A stretch of DNA of 24,084 nt, from the NCBI GenBank assembly GCA_025350425.1, contig JANXXW010000260.1:1-24084 (forward strand), given 5' to 3'. How positions within the stretch are numbered: position 1 is the first letter of the stretch; every line of letters begins with the position of its first letter. Below are positions 7,417 through 14,694 of this stretch, piece by piece. The notes below the pieces were generated by a model. That model was not told where the DNA came from and did not search any database. It saw only the letters and a list, made by a program, of their open reading frames with translations. The DNA is from Rhodospirillales bacterium (lineage in GTDB: Bacteria > Pseudomonadota > Alphaproteobacteria > Acetobacterales > Acetobacteraceae). Made by a program: the position numbers and the translations under genes.

Positions 7417-8135
7417 GCGCCGTCTCCGACCGACGCGGCGCGATCCATCAGGATCAGCAACTGTCCCACCGGCGCCACGCCTGCCGCCGGCAATGCGCGG
7501 TCGCTGGCCAGCAGCCGCGTCAGCATGGCGTGCTTGCCGATTCCGGCCAGGAGGAACGCCGCCTCCCGGCTGCTGTCGAGCACGGGGTAAGTGAGGGTCA
7601 GGCGCGGTTCGGGCTTGGCGCCGATCACGGCGGCCACCCAAGCGGTGCGTTCGCCCAGCACGGACGTGCCAGGAAACAACGAGGCGGTGTGGCCGTCCTC
7701 GCCCAAGCCAAGGAGCGTGATGTCGAACAGCGGGCGCGCGGGATCGAGCTTGGTGTCGCCGTAGTAGCTTTGCAGGGATTGCTGATAGCGGGCAGCGCAG
7801 TCTTCGGGCGTGCTGTCGGTAGGGAAGGGATGCACGTTGTTCGGCGGGATTGGCACGTGGGCGATCATCGCCTCATTGGCCATGCGGAAATTGCTGTCGG
7901 GGTGCTCGGGCGGCACGAAGCGCTCGTCGCCCCAAAACAGGTGAACCCGGTCCCACGGCATCCGGTCGCGTAGGGGCGGTTCGGCAAGCAGGGCATACAG
8001 CACTTTCGGCGTAGAGCCGCCCGAGAGGCTTAGCGTGAAGCGGCCCGTGCTGGCCACCGCACGCTTCACGATCCAATCGGCAGTGTCGCGCGCCAGTGCC
8101 GCGGCGTCTGTGGAGACCTTGGTTATGGCCGGCAT
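7413..8135 (-). CDS. pgl: 6-phosphogluconolactonase
   Basis: Pgl hydrolyses 6-phosphogluconolactone in the oxidative pentose phosphate/Entner-Doudoroff entry. The 240-aa protein has the family motifs SGGSTPK (38-44), WGDERFVPPEHPDSNF (from residue 68) and LLGLGEDGHTASLFPGT (from residue 141), plus a C-terminal RLTLTYPVLDSSREAAFLLAG block. The ATG at 8135-8133 is preceded by AGAGG about 6 bp upstream. It lies 22 bp downstream of the DUF2252 gene and overlaps gntK, so the three genes look like one operon. No zwf or gnd is in the window. Confidence 0.95.
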   Translation of the reverse strand: MPAITKVSTDAAALARDTADWIVKRAVASTGRFTLSLSGGSTPKVLYALLAEPPLRDRMPWDRVHLFWGDERFVPPEHPDSNFRMANEAMIAHVPIPPNNVHPFPTDSTPEDCAARYQQSLQSYYGDTKLDPARPLFDITLLGLGEDGHTASLFPGTSVLGERTAWVAAVIGAKPEPRLTLTYPVLDSSREAAFLLAGIGKHAMLTRLLASDRALPAAGVAPVGQLLILMDRAASVGDGA

Positions 8136-8157
8136 GCTGCGCCTCTTGGTTCGGGGT

Positions 8158-9372
8158 CTAGATTGCCTCCGCCATCGCGTAACGGCGGCAGTGTTCCAAA
8201 TACGCTGCCTCGTGCGCGCCTACCAGATCGACCACGCTGTTCCACAACCACGATGGAGCGTCCAGCGACTTGGACCGATTGCGTCCGAGTTCGGTGAGCC
8301 ACGCCTTGCGCTCTCCGGCATTCAACTGGCGCGCATGCCCGCGCCCGACCACGTGGGCGAGGAACTCCGCAACGCCCATCGCCTCATCGCGCGACAGGGT
8401 CTCGATCTCCAATTTCAGGTCCTGCGGCAGCAACTCGCGGATGAACACCGAGCGGCCCAGCAGTCGTGCGGCCAGCATGCGTCCGCCGAGGAATGGCGAA
8501 AGGTTGCGCGCGCCCTCCACCACGCGCTCGGCGTTGTCACGCGGCATGTCGGTGTCTTTCGCGCGGGGGGCGGCCGGGGCGATCGCCTCCTTCACGTCCA
8601 TCAGGCAGTGCCGCTCGTTTTTGCCCTCGCCGATACCCACCAAGACTGCCACGCGCAGTCGGCCGAGCGAACTGCATCCCTTGCGCCAAAAGGCCGCGTC
8701 GATCACCCGCACGGCTGCATCGTCGGGGCGCGAACGGAGGACCGTGGCGAGCCGGCGGACCCCAGGCTCCGTGAACAGCGCGTCTACCCCCGCGCGCTCC
8801 TCCTTCGTCAGCGGCCAAAACCGCTTGCCGAGGGGGATGGCCGGCGCGATACCCTCGATCCGCTCGTCCGCGAGATGCTGCCACGACCGCCCGGCCGCCT
8901 TGCGCATCACCAGTTTTACCATTGGCGGCATGGCGTCGCTTTCATCCAGCGCCTCGCCTTGCACGTGCGGCGCGAACGACGCCTCGTATCCCTCGACCAT
9001 GCGCTCCACCATTCGCGCCGTGGTCACTCCGGGCAGTGCGGACCCTCGCGCGGCCGTGGCGAGCGACAGGCCCAGGCGGATCAGGTCATGCGCGGGATTA
9101 CCGATCACCGTCTGGTCGAGGTCGCGCACCTGGATTGCCAGCTTGCCATCGGCGCTGGCGACCGGTCCAAGGTTGCCGACGTGGCAATCCCCACAGATCC
9201 AGGTCAGCGGCCCTTCCGGCAATGCGGGGCGGCCAGACGCTTCAAGCCACTCATAGAACCGCGTGGTGCTGCCGCGCACGTAGGCGTGGGCAGATGCCGC
9301 CATTTTGCGGTTCCGATTCGCGGTCAGAAGCTTGTTGCGGTCGTCCGGCGTCGGTGGGGGATGATGCTTCAT
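8158..9372 (-). CDS. DUF2252 family protein
   Basis: This 404-aa protein belongs to DUF2252, a poorly characterised family with a kinase-like fold. Visible features are the N-terminal RNRKMAASAHAYVRGSTTRF, the loop WICGDCHVGNLGPV (GDCHVGN at residues 61-67), and RDLDQTVIGNPAHDLIRLGL with Asp84 and Asp86; these resemble the catalytic and metal-binding loops of aminoglycoside-phosphotransferase-like kinases. The C-terminus has FLAHVVGRGHARQLNAGERK, also typical of the family. No signal peptide or membrane segment is evident. The ATG at 9372-9370 has no clear ribosome site. It is the first gene of a likely operon with pgl and gntK, which hints at a link to sugar-acid metabolism, but no substrate is known. 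Confidence 0.85.
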   Translation of the reverse strand: MKHHPPPTPDDRNKLLTANRNRKMAASAHAYVRGSTTRFYEWLEASGRPALPEGPLTWICGDCHVGNLGPVASADGKLAIQVRDLDQTVIGNPAHDLIRLGLSLATAARGSALPGVTTARMVERMVEGYEASFAPHVQGEALDESDAMPPMVKLVMRKAAGRSWQHLADERIEGIAPAIPLGKRFWPLTKEERAGVDALFTEPGVRRLATVLRSRPDDAAVRVIDAAFWRKGCSSLGRLRVAVLVGIGEGKNERHCLMDVKEAIAPAAPRAKDTDMPRDNAERVVEGARNLSPFLGGRMLAARLLGRSVFIRELLPQDLKLEIETLSRDEAMGVAEFLAHVVGRGHARQLNAGERKAWLTELGRNRSKSLDAPSWLWNSVVDLVGAHEAAYLEHCRRYAMAEAI

Positions 9373-9416
9373 TCAGCGCAGTTATGAACGTCGCGAAAAT
9401 ACGCAACATTCCCACT

Positions 9417-10826
9417 TCAGTGCGAGATCTCCTCAAGTTCCAGGTTGCGCGTCCGCGGGCCGAACACGCCGATGGAAATCACCACCATCAGCATGGCGAA
9501 GGCAATCAGGCTGAACACGCCCAGCGTCCCGTCGAAGTGGGAGAAAAAGAAAGCGATGATAAAGCTGGCGAACACGGTGCTGATCCGGCTGAAGGCGTAG
9601 GTAAAGCCCACCGCCCGGGCGCGCACGCGGGTGGGGAACAACTCGGTCTGATAGCTGTGGAACGAGTAGGACAGTATGTTGTTCGACAGCGTGATGAGCA
9701 CCCCAAGCAGGATCAGCAGCGCCATGCTGGATTGCTGGGAGAACAGGAGGCAGAGTACGCCGACGCATATCGCCGCCCCCACAAGCTGCCATTTACGCTC
9801 GACCTTGTCGGCGAAGCTCATTGCCAGCAAGGGGCCGAACGGGTTGGCGATGGCGATGATGAAGGCATATTGCAGGCTGGCGCTGAGGTTGATGCCGACC
9901 TGCTGCATGATGATCGTGGGCACCCAGGCGGCGAAACCATAGAAGCCGAACGTCTGGAAGAACTGGAACACCATCAGCATAATGGTGCGGCGGCGATACG
10001 GTGGCTGCCAGATCTCGGCGAAGCTGCCACGCGCGGACAGATCTTCCATCGAATGCGAGGCCGCCGCCGGCAGCGCCGCGCCGCCCCGGTCGGCGATCAC
10101 TCGCGCCTCGATACTGGCAGTGATCGCCTCGGCCTCGGCAATGCGGCCCTGGTTGAGTAGCCAGCGCGGGCTTTCCGGGAGGCCCCGGCGCAGGAACCAC
10201 ACGGCCAGCGCCCCCAAGGCGCCGATGGCGACCACCCAGCGCCATCCATCCCACCCCAGCGGGCTCTGCTGGACCAGCATGTAGGAGAGGAAGGCCACGA
10301 TCGGCACGGCGCAGAACTGGATCGTCTGATTGTAGGCGAATGCGCGGCCGCGCAGGTGCTTGGGGATCAGTTCGGCGAGGTAGGTGTCGATGGTCACCAG
10401 CTCCACCCCGAGGCCGATACCGGCAACGAAACGCCATATGCACAGGCCGGTGCCCGTGGTCTGGAACGCCATCACCAGGGTGGCCGCGCAATAGGCCAGC
10501 ATAGAATAGGTGAAGATTGCCCGCCGGCCATAGCGGTCGGCGACAAACCCGAACACGAAGGTGCCGATGAACAGGCCGCCGAAGGTGGAGGCCACGAACA
10601 GCGCGGGGCCGGAGAAAATGCCGACCGCGAGGCCCATAAGCATCCCCGATTTGACCAGGGTGGGCACGATGTAGGCGGTCATGAAAATGTCGTAGAACTC
10701 GAACAATCCGCCGAGCGACAGCAGCGTAACCATCATCCAAATGTGCCGCGTGGCTGGCAGCCGGTCCAGCCGCGCGAGGATCGCGGACGCCTGCGTGCGC
10801 CCATCGCCTGTCATTGTCGCCGACAT
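9417..10826 (-). CDS. MFS transporter, metabolite:H+ symporter type
   Basis: This major facilitator superfamily carrier of 469 aa has a pattern consistent with 12 transmembrane helices. TM1 contains FEFYDIF with Asp46. The loop 2-3 motif GFVADRYGRR is at residues 93-102, and PESPRWL (217-223) precedes the central cytoplasmic loop. A second-half equivalent (SFADKVERKW) and an ELFPTRVRARAVGFTY segment follow. These features point to the sugar/aromatic-acid symporter branch, but the substrate cannot be read from the sequence. The ATG at 10826-10824 is preceded by GGGGGGA. The gene is divergent from hslV with only 66 bp between the start codons, so both promoters share that interval. A 44-bp gap separates its stop from the DUF2252 start. 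Confidence 0.87.
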   Translation of the reverse strand: MSATMTGDGRTQASAILARLDRLPATRHIWMMVTLLSLGGLFEFYDIFMTAYIVPTLVKSGMLMGLAVGIFSGPALFVASTFGGLFIGTFVFGFVADRYGRRAIFTYSMLAYCAATLVMAFQTTGTGLCIWRFVAGIGLGVELVTIDTYLAELIPKHLRGRAFAYNQTIQFCAVPIVAFLSYMLVQQSPLGWDGWRWVVAIGALGALAVWFLRRGLPESPRWLLNQGRIAEAEAITASIEARVIADRGGAALPAAASHSMEDLSARGSFAEIWQPPYRRRTIMLMVFQFFQTFGFYGFAAWVPTIIMQQVGINLSASLQYAFIIAIANPFGPLLAMSFADKVERKWQLVGAAICVGVLCLLFSQQSSMALLILLGVLITLSNNILSYSFHSYQTELFPTRVRARAVGFTYAFSRISTVFASFIIAFFFSHFDGTLGVFSLIAFAMLMVVISIGVFGPRTRNLELEEISH

Positions 10827-10892
10827 ACCATTTCCCCCCGATCTTTTATCTCATCTTGTTGCCACAGCTTCGCGGCGCCATCTAGCCGGATC

Positions 10893-11465
10893 ATGCAAAA
10901 CAACATCTCGCACTCCGCACCCGATCTCGTTGGCTGGCACGGCACCACAATCCTCTGTGTGCGCCGCGATGGACGGGTCGCCATGGCCGGCGATGGCCAG
11001 GTTACCCTTGGCCAGACCGTCATCAAGGGCAACGCCCGCAAGGTGCGCCGCATTGGCCTCGACAGCTGTGTGATCGCGGGCTTTGCAGGCGCCACTGCAG
11101 ATGCCTTTACCCTGCTGGAGCGGCTGGAGGCGAAGCTGGAGCGGTTCCCCGGCCAGTTGGAGCGCGCCTGCGTGGAATTGGCGAAGGACTGGCGCACTGA
11201 CCGCTACTTGCGCCGGCTTGAGGCGATGATGGCGGTGGCCGATGCAGAACGCAGCTTCACCCTGACCGGGCAAGGCGACGTGCTGGAGCCTGAGGACGGC
11301 GTGATCGCCATCGGCTCCGGTGGCAATTTCGCACTGGCGGCGGCGCGGGCGCTCATGGAAGTGCCGGGCATCGACGCCGAGCAGGTCGCACGGCGCGCCA
11401 TGAAGATCGCCGGCGATATTTGCGTCTACACCAACCACAGCGTGATCGTCGAAACGATCGGCTAG
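10893..11465 (+). CDS. hslV: ATP-dependent protease peptidase subunit HslV
   Basis: HslV is the proteasome-like threonine peptidase of the HslVU (ClpYQ) complex, which degrades misfolded and regulatory proteins in the cytoplasm. The N-terminal propeptide ends at Gly17 and the catalytic threonine is Thr18 (HG|TTILCVRRDG). The body shows MAGDGQVTLGQTVIKGNARK, GFAGATADAFTL and AIGSGGNFALAAARAL, all diagnostic. The length is 190 aa, with a propeptide longer than in E. coli but usual in alphaproteobacteria. The ATG at 10893 is the last start before the propeptide; the open frame upstream is only antisense to the transporter gene. The ribosome site is poor. hslU follows after 12 bp. Confidence 0.96.
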   Translation: MQNNISHSAPDLVGWHGTTILCVRRDGRVAMAGDGQVTLGQTVIKGNARKVRRIGLDSCVIAGFAGATADAFTLLERLEAKLERFPGQLERACVELAKDWRTDRYLRRLEAMMAVADAERSFTLTGQGDVLEPEDGVIAIGSGGNFALAAARALMEVPGIDAEQVARRAMKIAGDICVYTNHSVIVETIG

Positions 11466-11477
11466 AGGATTTAGCAC

Positions 11478-12797
11478 ATGGAAGCCCCGACCTACTCGCC
11501 GCGCGAGATCGTAAGTGAACTTGACCGCTTCATCGTGGGCCAGAACGATGCCAAGCGCGCGGTCGCCATCGCCATGCGGAACCGCTGGCGCCGTCAGCAA
11601 CTGCCCGAAGGTCTGCGCGAGGAGGTGGTGCCCAAGAACATCCTGATGATCGGCCCCACCGGCTGCGGCAAGACCGAGATCGCGCGCCGGCTCGCCAAAC
11701 TGGCGCAGGCGCCGTTCCTGAAGGTGGAGGCCACCAAGTTCACCGAGGTCGGCTATGTCGGCCGCGACGTGGAAAGCATCGTGCGCGACCTGGTGGAGAT
11801 CAGCATCGGGATGCTGCGCGAGACCAGCCGCAAGGACGTTCAGGCCAAGGCCGAATATGCCGCCGAGGAGCGGCTGGTGACGGCGCTGGTGGGCGAGGGG
11901 TCGGCTGCCGATACCCGCTCCAAGTTCCGCCGCATGTTGCGGAACGGCGAGTTCGAGGACAAGGAGGTCGAGGTCGCCGTGGTCGAGCAGGGCGGCGCTC
12001 CGATGGGTCAGATGGACATACCGGGAATGCCGCCGGGCCAGATGATCAACCTCGGCGAGATGATGAAAGGCATGTTCGGCCGGCCGGCCCAGACCCGCAA
12101 GATGCGCGTGGACGCTGCGCGGAAGGCGCTTGAGCGTGACGAGGCCGACAAACTGCTGGACAACGAGTCGCTGACCCGGGATGCCGTACAGCACGCCGAG
12201 AGCAACGGCATCGTGTTCATCGACGAGATTGATAAGGTCTGCGCCCGCACCGGCGAGGGTGGCTTTCGGAGCGGCGACGTGTCCCGTGAGGGCGTGCAGC
12301 GCGATCTGCTACCGTTGATTGAGGGCACCACGGTGACGACCAAGTATGGCCCGGTGAAGACCGACCATATCCTGTTCATCGCCTCGGGCGCGTTCCACCT
12401 CGCCAAGCCAAGCGACCTGCTGCCGGAGTTGCAGGGGCGGCTGCCGATCCGCGTGGAACTGGCCGGCCTGACGCGGGACGATTTGCGCCGCATCCTGACT
12501 GAGCCGGAACATTCGCTGCTGAAGCAGTACGTCTCGCTGCTCGGGACCGAGGGCGTGACACTGGATTTTGCCGATAGCGCTATCGACGCGGTGGCCCAAC
12601 TGGCCGCTGACATTAACGAGCGCATCGAGAACATCGGCGCGCGACGTTTGGCGACGGTAATGGAGAAGCTGCTGGAGGAAATTTCGTTCACAGCTTCGGA
12701 CAAGGGCGGTGAAAAAGTCACGGTGGACGCGGCGTACGTAAACGAGAAGGTCGCGCCGCTCGCGGCACGCGGGGATTTGAGCCGGTTTATATTGTAA
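11478..12797 (+). CDS. hslU: ATP-dependent protease ATPase subunit HslU
   Basis: HslU is the AAA+ unfoldase that feeds substrates into HslV. The 439-aa protein has the N-terminal YSPREIVSELDRFIVGQNDA, Walker A GPTGCGKT (59-66), the I domain inserted between Walker A and B (about 110-240, including a methionine/glycine-rich stretch), Walker B VFIDEID (246-252), and the C-terminus LSRFIL that docks into HslV. AGAGG lies about 11 bp before the ATG. It forms an operon with hslV, as in most alphaproteobacteria. Confidence 0.97.
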   Translation: MEAPTYSPREIVSELDRFIVGQNDAKRAVAIAMRNRWRRQQLPEGLREEVVPKNILMIGPTGCGKTEIARRLAKLAQAPFLKVEATKFTEVGYVGRDVESIVRDLVEISIGMLRETSRKDVQAKAEYAAEERLVTALVGEGSAADTRSKFRRMLRNGEFEDKEVEVAVVEQGGAPMGQMDIPGMPPGQMINLGEMMKGMFGRPAQTRKMRVDAARKALERDEADKLLDNESLTRDAVQHAESNGIVFIDEIDKVCARTGEGGFRSGDVSREGVQRDLLPLIEGTTVTTKYGPVKTDHILFIASGAFHLAKPSDLLPELQGRLPIRVELAGLTRDDLRRILTEPEHSLLKQYVSLLGTEGVTLDFADSAIDAVAQLAADINERIENIGARRLATVMEKLLEEISFTASDKGGEKVTVDAAYVNEKVAPLAARGDLSRFIL

Positions 12798-12824
12798 GGA
12801 TGCTCGGGGTGGTCGCGAGTTCAA

Positions 12825-12861
12825 ACAATGGCGGGTCGATGGTATTCGATTCTGCCATTGT
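12825..12861 (+). terminator. Nested hairpin downstream of hslU
   Basis: ACAATGGC (12825-12832) pairs perfectly with GCCATTGT (12854-12861). Inside, TCGA pairs with TCGA around a TGGTAT loop, giving a two-tier hairpin that begins 28 bases after the hslU stop. No T run follows, so termination is a guess; it could equally be a 5' element for sufE. The remainder of 12798-13023 is AT-richer than its surroundings, as expected of a promoter region, and shows no gene. Confidence 0.35.
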
Positions 12862-12973
12862 AGAACATGTCAGCGTTGGTGGTGCTATCTCATGCAGCGC
12901 TGTAACAACACGTTACGTATCCGGCCGAAAAAAGTCGCGTTTTGGTGAGCGACATATCGCCAAGACGTTTCAT

Positions 12974-12998
12974 TCTAAATGTTAGATTACGCCGTAAT
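12974..12998. promoter_or_regulatory. Two touching palindromes upstream of sufE
   Basis: TCTAA-ATG-TTAGA (12974-12986) and ATTACG-C-CGTAAT (12986-12998) are both perfect inverted repeats. They share one base and end 25 bp before the sufE start codon. Their position and the AT-rich setting suit a transcription-factor site. An iron or Fe-S regulator (Irr, RirA or IscR type) would make sense for sufE, but neither palindrome clearly matches a consensus that I can state. Confidence 0.35.
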
Positions 12999-13023
12999 TT
13001 CGTGAGCAAGTAAGGCCACTCTG

Positions 13024-13476
13024 ATGTCTCTACAGACTATTCTAGATGCTTTCGTCCAGCCTGAAGACGCCACCGCCGCCGACGCCATCGCTGGTGTCGC
13101 GGAGGAATTAGAGGTGTTCGATGACTGGATGGATCGCTACCAGTATATCATCGAACTTGGCCGCAAGCTGCCGCCGTTTCCGCCGGAATGGGCCAACGAC
13201 TCGCATCGTGTGCCGGGGTGCCAAAGCCAGGTGTGGATGGAGGCGACCAACCGCGACGGGCGGCTGTTCTTCGCCGGAGCGTCTGACGCAGCAATCGTGT
13301 CGGGCTTGGTGTCGCTGTTGCTCCGGGTCTACTCCGGCCGCACGCCCGCCGAGATCGGGGCGACCGATCCGGTATTCTTGAGGGATCTTGGGCTGCTCGA
13401 AGCGTTGTCCACCAACCGCGGTAACGGTATCGCGGCGATGGCCCGCAAGGTGCGGGAGGTGGCGGCAAATGCCTGA
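13024..13476 (+). CDS. sufE: SufE family sulfur acceptor
   Basis: SufE takes persulfide sulfur from the cysteine desulfurase SufS for Fe-S cluster assembly. The 150-aa protein has the family core: DDWMDRYQYIIELGRKLPPF, then HRVPGCQSQVWM with the sulfur-accepting Cys66, then FFAGASDAAIVSGLVSLLLR and YSGRTPAEI. TAAGG lies about 9 bp before the ATG at 13024. It stands apart from any suf operon in this window, preceded by an AT-rich 226-bp region that holds two palindromes. The neighbouring hslVU genes are unrelated in function. Confidence 0.95.
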   Translation: MSLQTILDAFVQPEDATAADAIAGVAEELEVFDDWMDRYQYIIELGRKLPPFPPEWANDSHRVPGCQSQVWMEATNRDGRLFFAGASDAAIVSGLVSLLLRVYSGRTPAEIGATDPVFLRDLGLLEALSTNRGNGIAAMARKVREVAANA

Positions 13477-13599
13477 AGCCGTGCCTTCGGAGGCAGGCAT
13501 CCGGCGCCTGTTGGACTTGTTCCCTGGTCGTGTCCGGCAAGATGTTGCATTTGGCCCAACCGACGAAGATCGGGCGCGTATCGGCGGTTTCTCGTCGTC

Positions 13600-13795
13600 G
13601 GCCATGTTGCGAAGCGGGCAATACCAGATGGCCCCGTTCTCAACCCATCTGCGTCAGCCGGTTCTGGAGTCAACTATGTTCGATCGAGGTCTTGCCTGCG
13701 CCTTTCGCGAGTGCGCGGACCTGTTCGAACGCCTGCCAGCGCGTTAGCCAAGGGACTTCGATGGAACCGGACGTCGCCTGCAACTCGCCGCATGC
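13600..13795 (+). ncRNA. ssrS: Candidate 6S RNA (ssrS)
   Basis: 6S RNA binds the housekeeping RNA polymerase and imitates an open promoter. A long interrupted helix encloses the region. CATGTTGCG (13603-13611) pairs with CGCCGCATG (13786-13794) with one mismatch, and GCGGGC (13614-13619) pairs with GCCTGC (13776-13781). The 5' strand (ATGTT, then AAGCGGGC) resembles the start of E. coli 6S RNA. Further in, GTTC (13636-13639) pairs with GAAC (13764-13767), next comes an unpaired region like the 6S bubble, then an apical arm: CTGG/CCAG (13664-13667/13736-13739), GTTCGA/TCGAAC (13678-13683/13725-13730) and AGGTC/GACCT. The element sits just before the folate cyclo-ligase gene, the classic ssrS neighbour. 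The ends are approximate and no clear promoter was found. Confidence 0.68.
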
Positions 13796-14401
13796 ATGTT
13801 GAACGAACAGTTGTCGACACCGGCCATACCAGCGCTGACTGCTGATTGGGACGAGGTGCGGTTGTGGCGCAGGGCCAAGCGCGTGAGCCTGATCGAACGG
13901 CGCTTGGCGATGATGCCGGCGGAGCGGGAGGTTGCTGGCGTCGCGATCACGGCCACGCTTGAGCGGGTGTTGGCTGACCATCCCGGCGCGCTGATTGGCG
14001 CCTACTGGCCGTTCAAGGGCGAATACGACCCCCGTCCGTTGATGCGGGCGCTCCATGCCGGCGGCATGCGCCTGGCTCTGCCGGTGGTCGTGGGGAAGGC
14101 CATGCCATTGATCTTCCGCCCGTGGTGGCCGGGTGCGGCAATGACACTTGGGATATGGAACATTCCGGTGCCAGCCGAAGGCGATCCGGTTGCCCCAGAT
14201 CTACTGCTTGCCCCCGTCGTTGGCTTCGACAGCGCCAATTATCGGCTAGGCTACGGAGGTGGTTACTACGATCGCACGTTGGCCGCGGCCACCAAGCGGC
14301 CGCTGACGATCGGCGTCGGGTTTGAACGGTCGCGCATCGGCACCGTCCACCCTCAGCCACACGATATCCCGCTCGATCGGATCGTGACCGAGCGGGGATA
14401 G
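13796..14401 (+). CDS. 5-formyltetrahydrofolate cyclo-ligase
   Basis: This enzyme converts 5-formyl-THF to 5,10-methenyl-THF using ATP (YgfA/MTHFS family). The 201-aa protein shows the N-terminal basic helix LWRRAKRVSLIERR, the IGAYWPFKGEYDPRPLM block, and the ATP/phosphate loop YRLGYGGGYYDR at residues 149-160, followed by TIGVGFERSRIGTVHPQPHD. The ATG at 13796 is the first in frame; its ribosome site is weak. The start codon lies at the very end of the 6S-like RNA, so the two are likely co-transcribed and processed, as in other proteobacteria. It converges on the DUF2171 gene with 8 bp between the stops. Confidence 0.93.
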   Translation: MLNEQLSTPAIPALTADWDEVRLWRRAKRVSLIERRLAMMPAEREVAGVAITATLERVLADHPGALIGAYWPFKGEYDPRPLMRALHAGGMRLALPVVVGKAMPLIFRPWWPGAAMTLGIWNIPVPAEGDPVAPDLLLAPVVGFDSANYRLGYGGGYYDRTLAAATKRPLTIGVGFERSRIGTVHPQPHDIPLDRIVTERG

Positions 14402-14409
14402 GCGGCGTT

Positions 14410-14640
14410 TTACTTGGATTGCTCCATCGTCACCGCCACATCGCTATTGGCCGAGAGGCGCACGGTGCCATCCTCGATCTCGGCGATCAGGTCGGATGTG
14501 ATGAAGTGGTGGTGGTTGTCGGTGGAACTCTTCTTGGTCAGCTTGATGCGGTTGCCCTGCACGTGATCGACCGTGCCGATATGCACGCCGTCCGCACCGA
14601 TGACGTCCGCATGTTCCTTGATCTGGCTCATATCAACCAT
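14410..14640 (-). CDS. DUF2171 domain protein
   Basis: This is a small single-domain protein of 76 aa. It shows the DUF2171 (PRC-barrel-like) pattern: MVDMSQIKEHADVIGADGVH, then IGTVDHVQGNRIKLTK, HHHFITSDLIAEIEDGTVRL and a short acidic/polar tail. Such proteins are common in alphaproteobacteria and are sometimes stress-related, but no biochemical role is established. GGAGAG lies about 7 bp before the ATG at 14640-14638; a second ATG three codons in is possible. It is 54 bp downstream of gshB on the same strand and may be co-transcribed with it. Confidence 0.85.
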   Translation of the reverse strand: MVDMSQIKEHADVIGADGVHIGTVDHVQGNRIKLTKKSSTDNHHHFITSDLIAEIEDGTVRLSANSDVAVTMEQSK

Positions 14641-14694
14641 GTTCGCTCTCCGTTTGTGGTCAAGGCATAAACGCGGCGGGACCTTGCCTCGTTG

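Noticed and set aside
8035..9387. 450-aa plus-strand open frame
   Set aside because: It is antisense to the DUF2252 gene and rich in Arg/His, with no family pattern.
10855..10883. CTTG-N19-CCATCT upstream of hslV as a heat-shock (sigma-32) promoter
   Set aside because: The spacing is too long and the -10 match is poor and only about 9 bp from the ATG. hslVU is expected to be heat-induced, but this site does not show it.
10851..12194. 447-aa minus-strand open frame
   Set aside because: It is antisense to hslV and hslU, His/Asp-rich and without recognisable motifs.
12815..12835. GAGTTCAAAC resembling a tRNA T-loop
   Set aside because: No T-stem complement, anticodon arm or acceptor stem is present around it.
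13469..13747. 92-codon plus-strand frame overlapping the end of sufE, with GGGAGGT upstream
   Set aside because: The apparent ribosome site is part of sufE codons, the protein resembles no family that I know, and most of the frame lies under the 6S-like fold. It may still be expressed, but I cannot support it.
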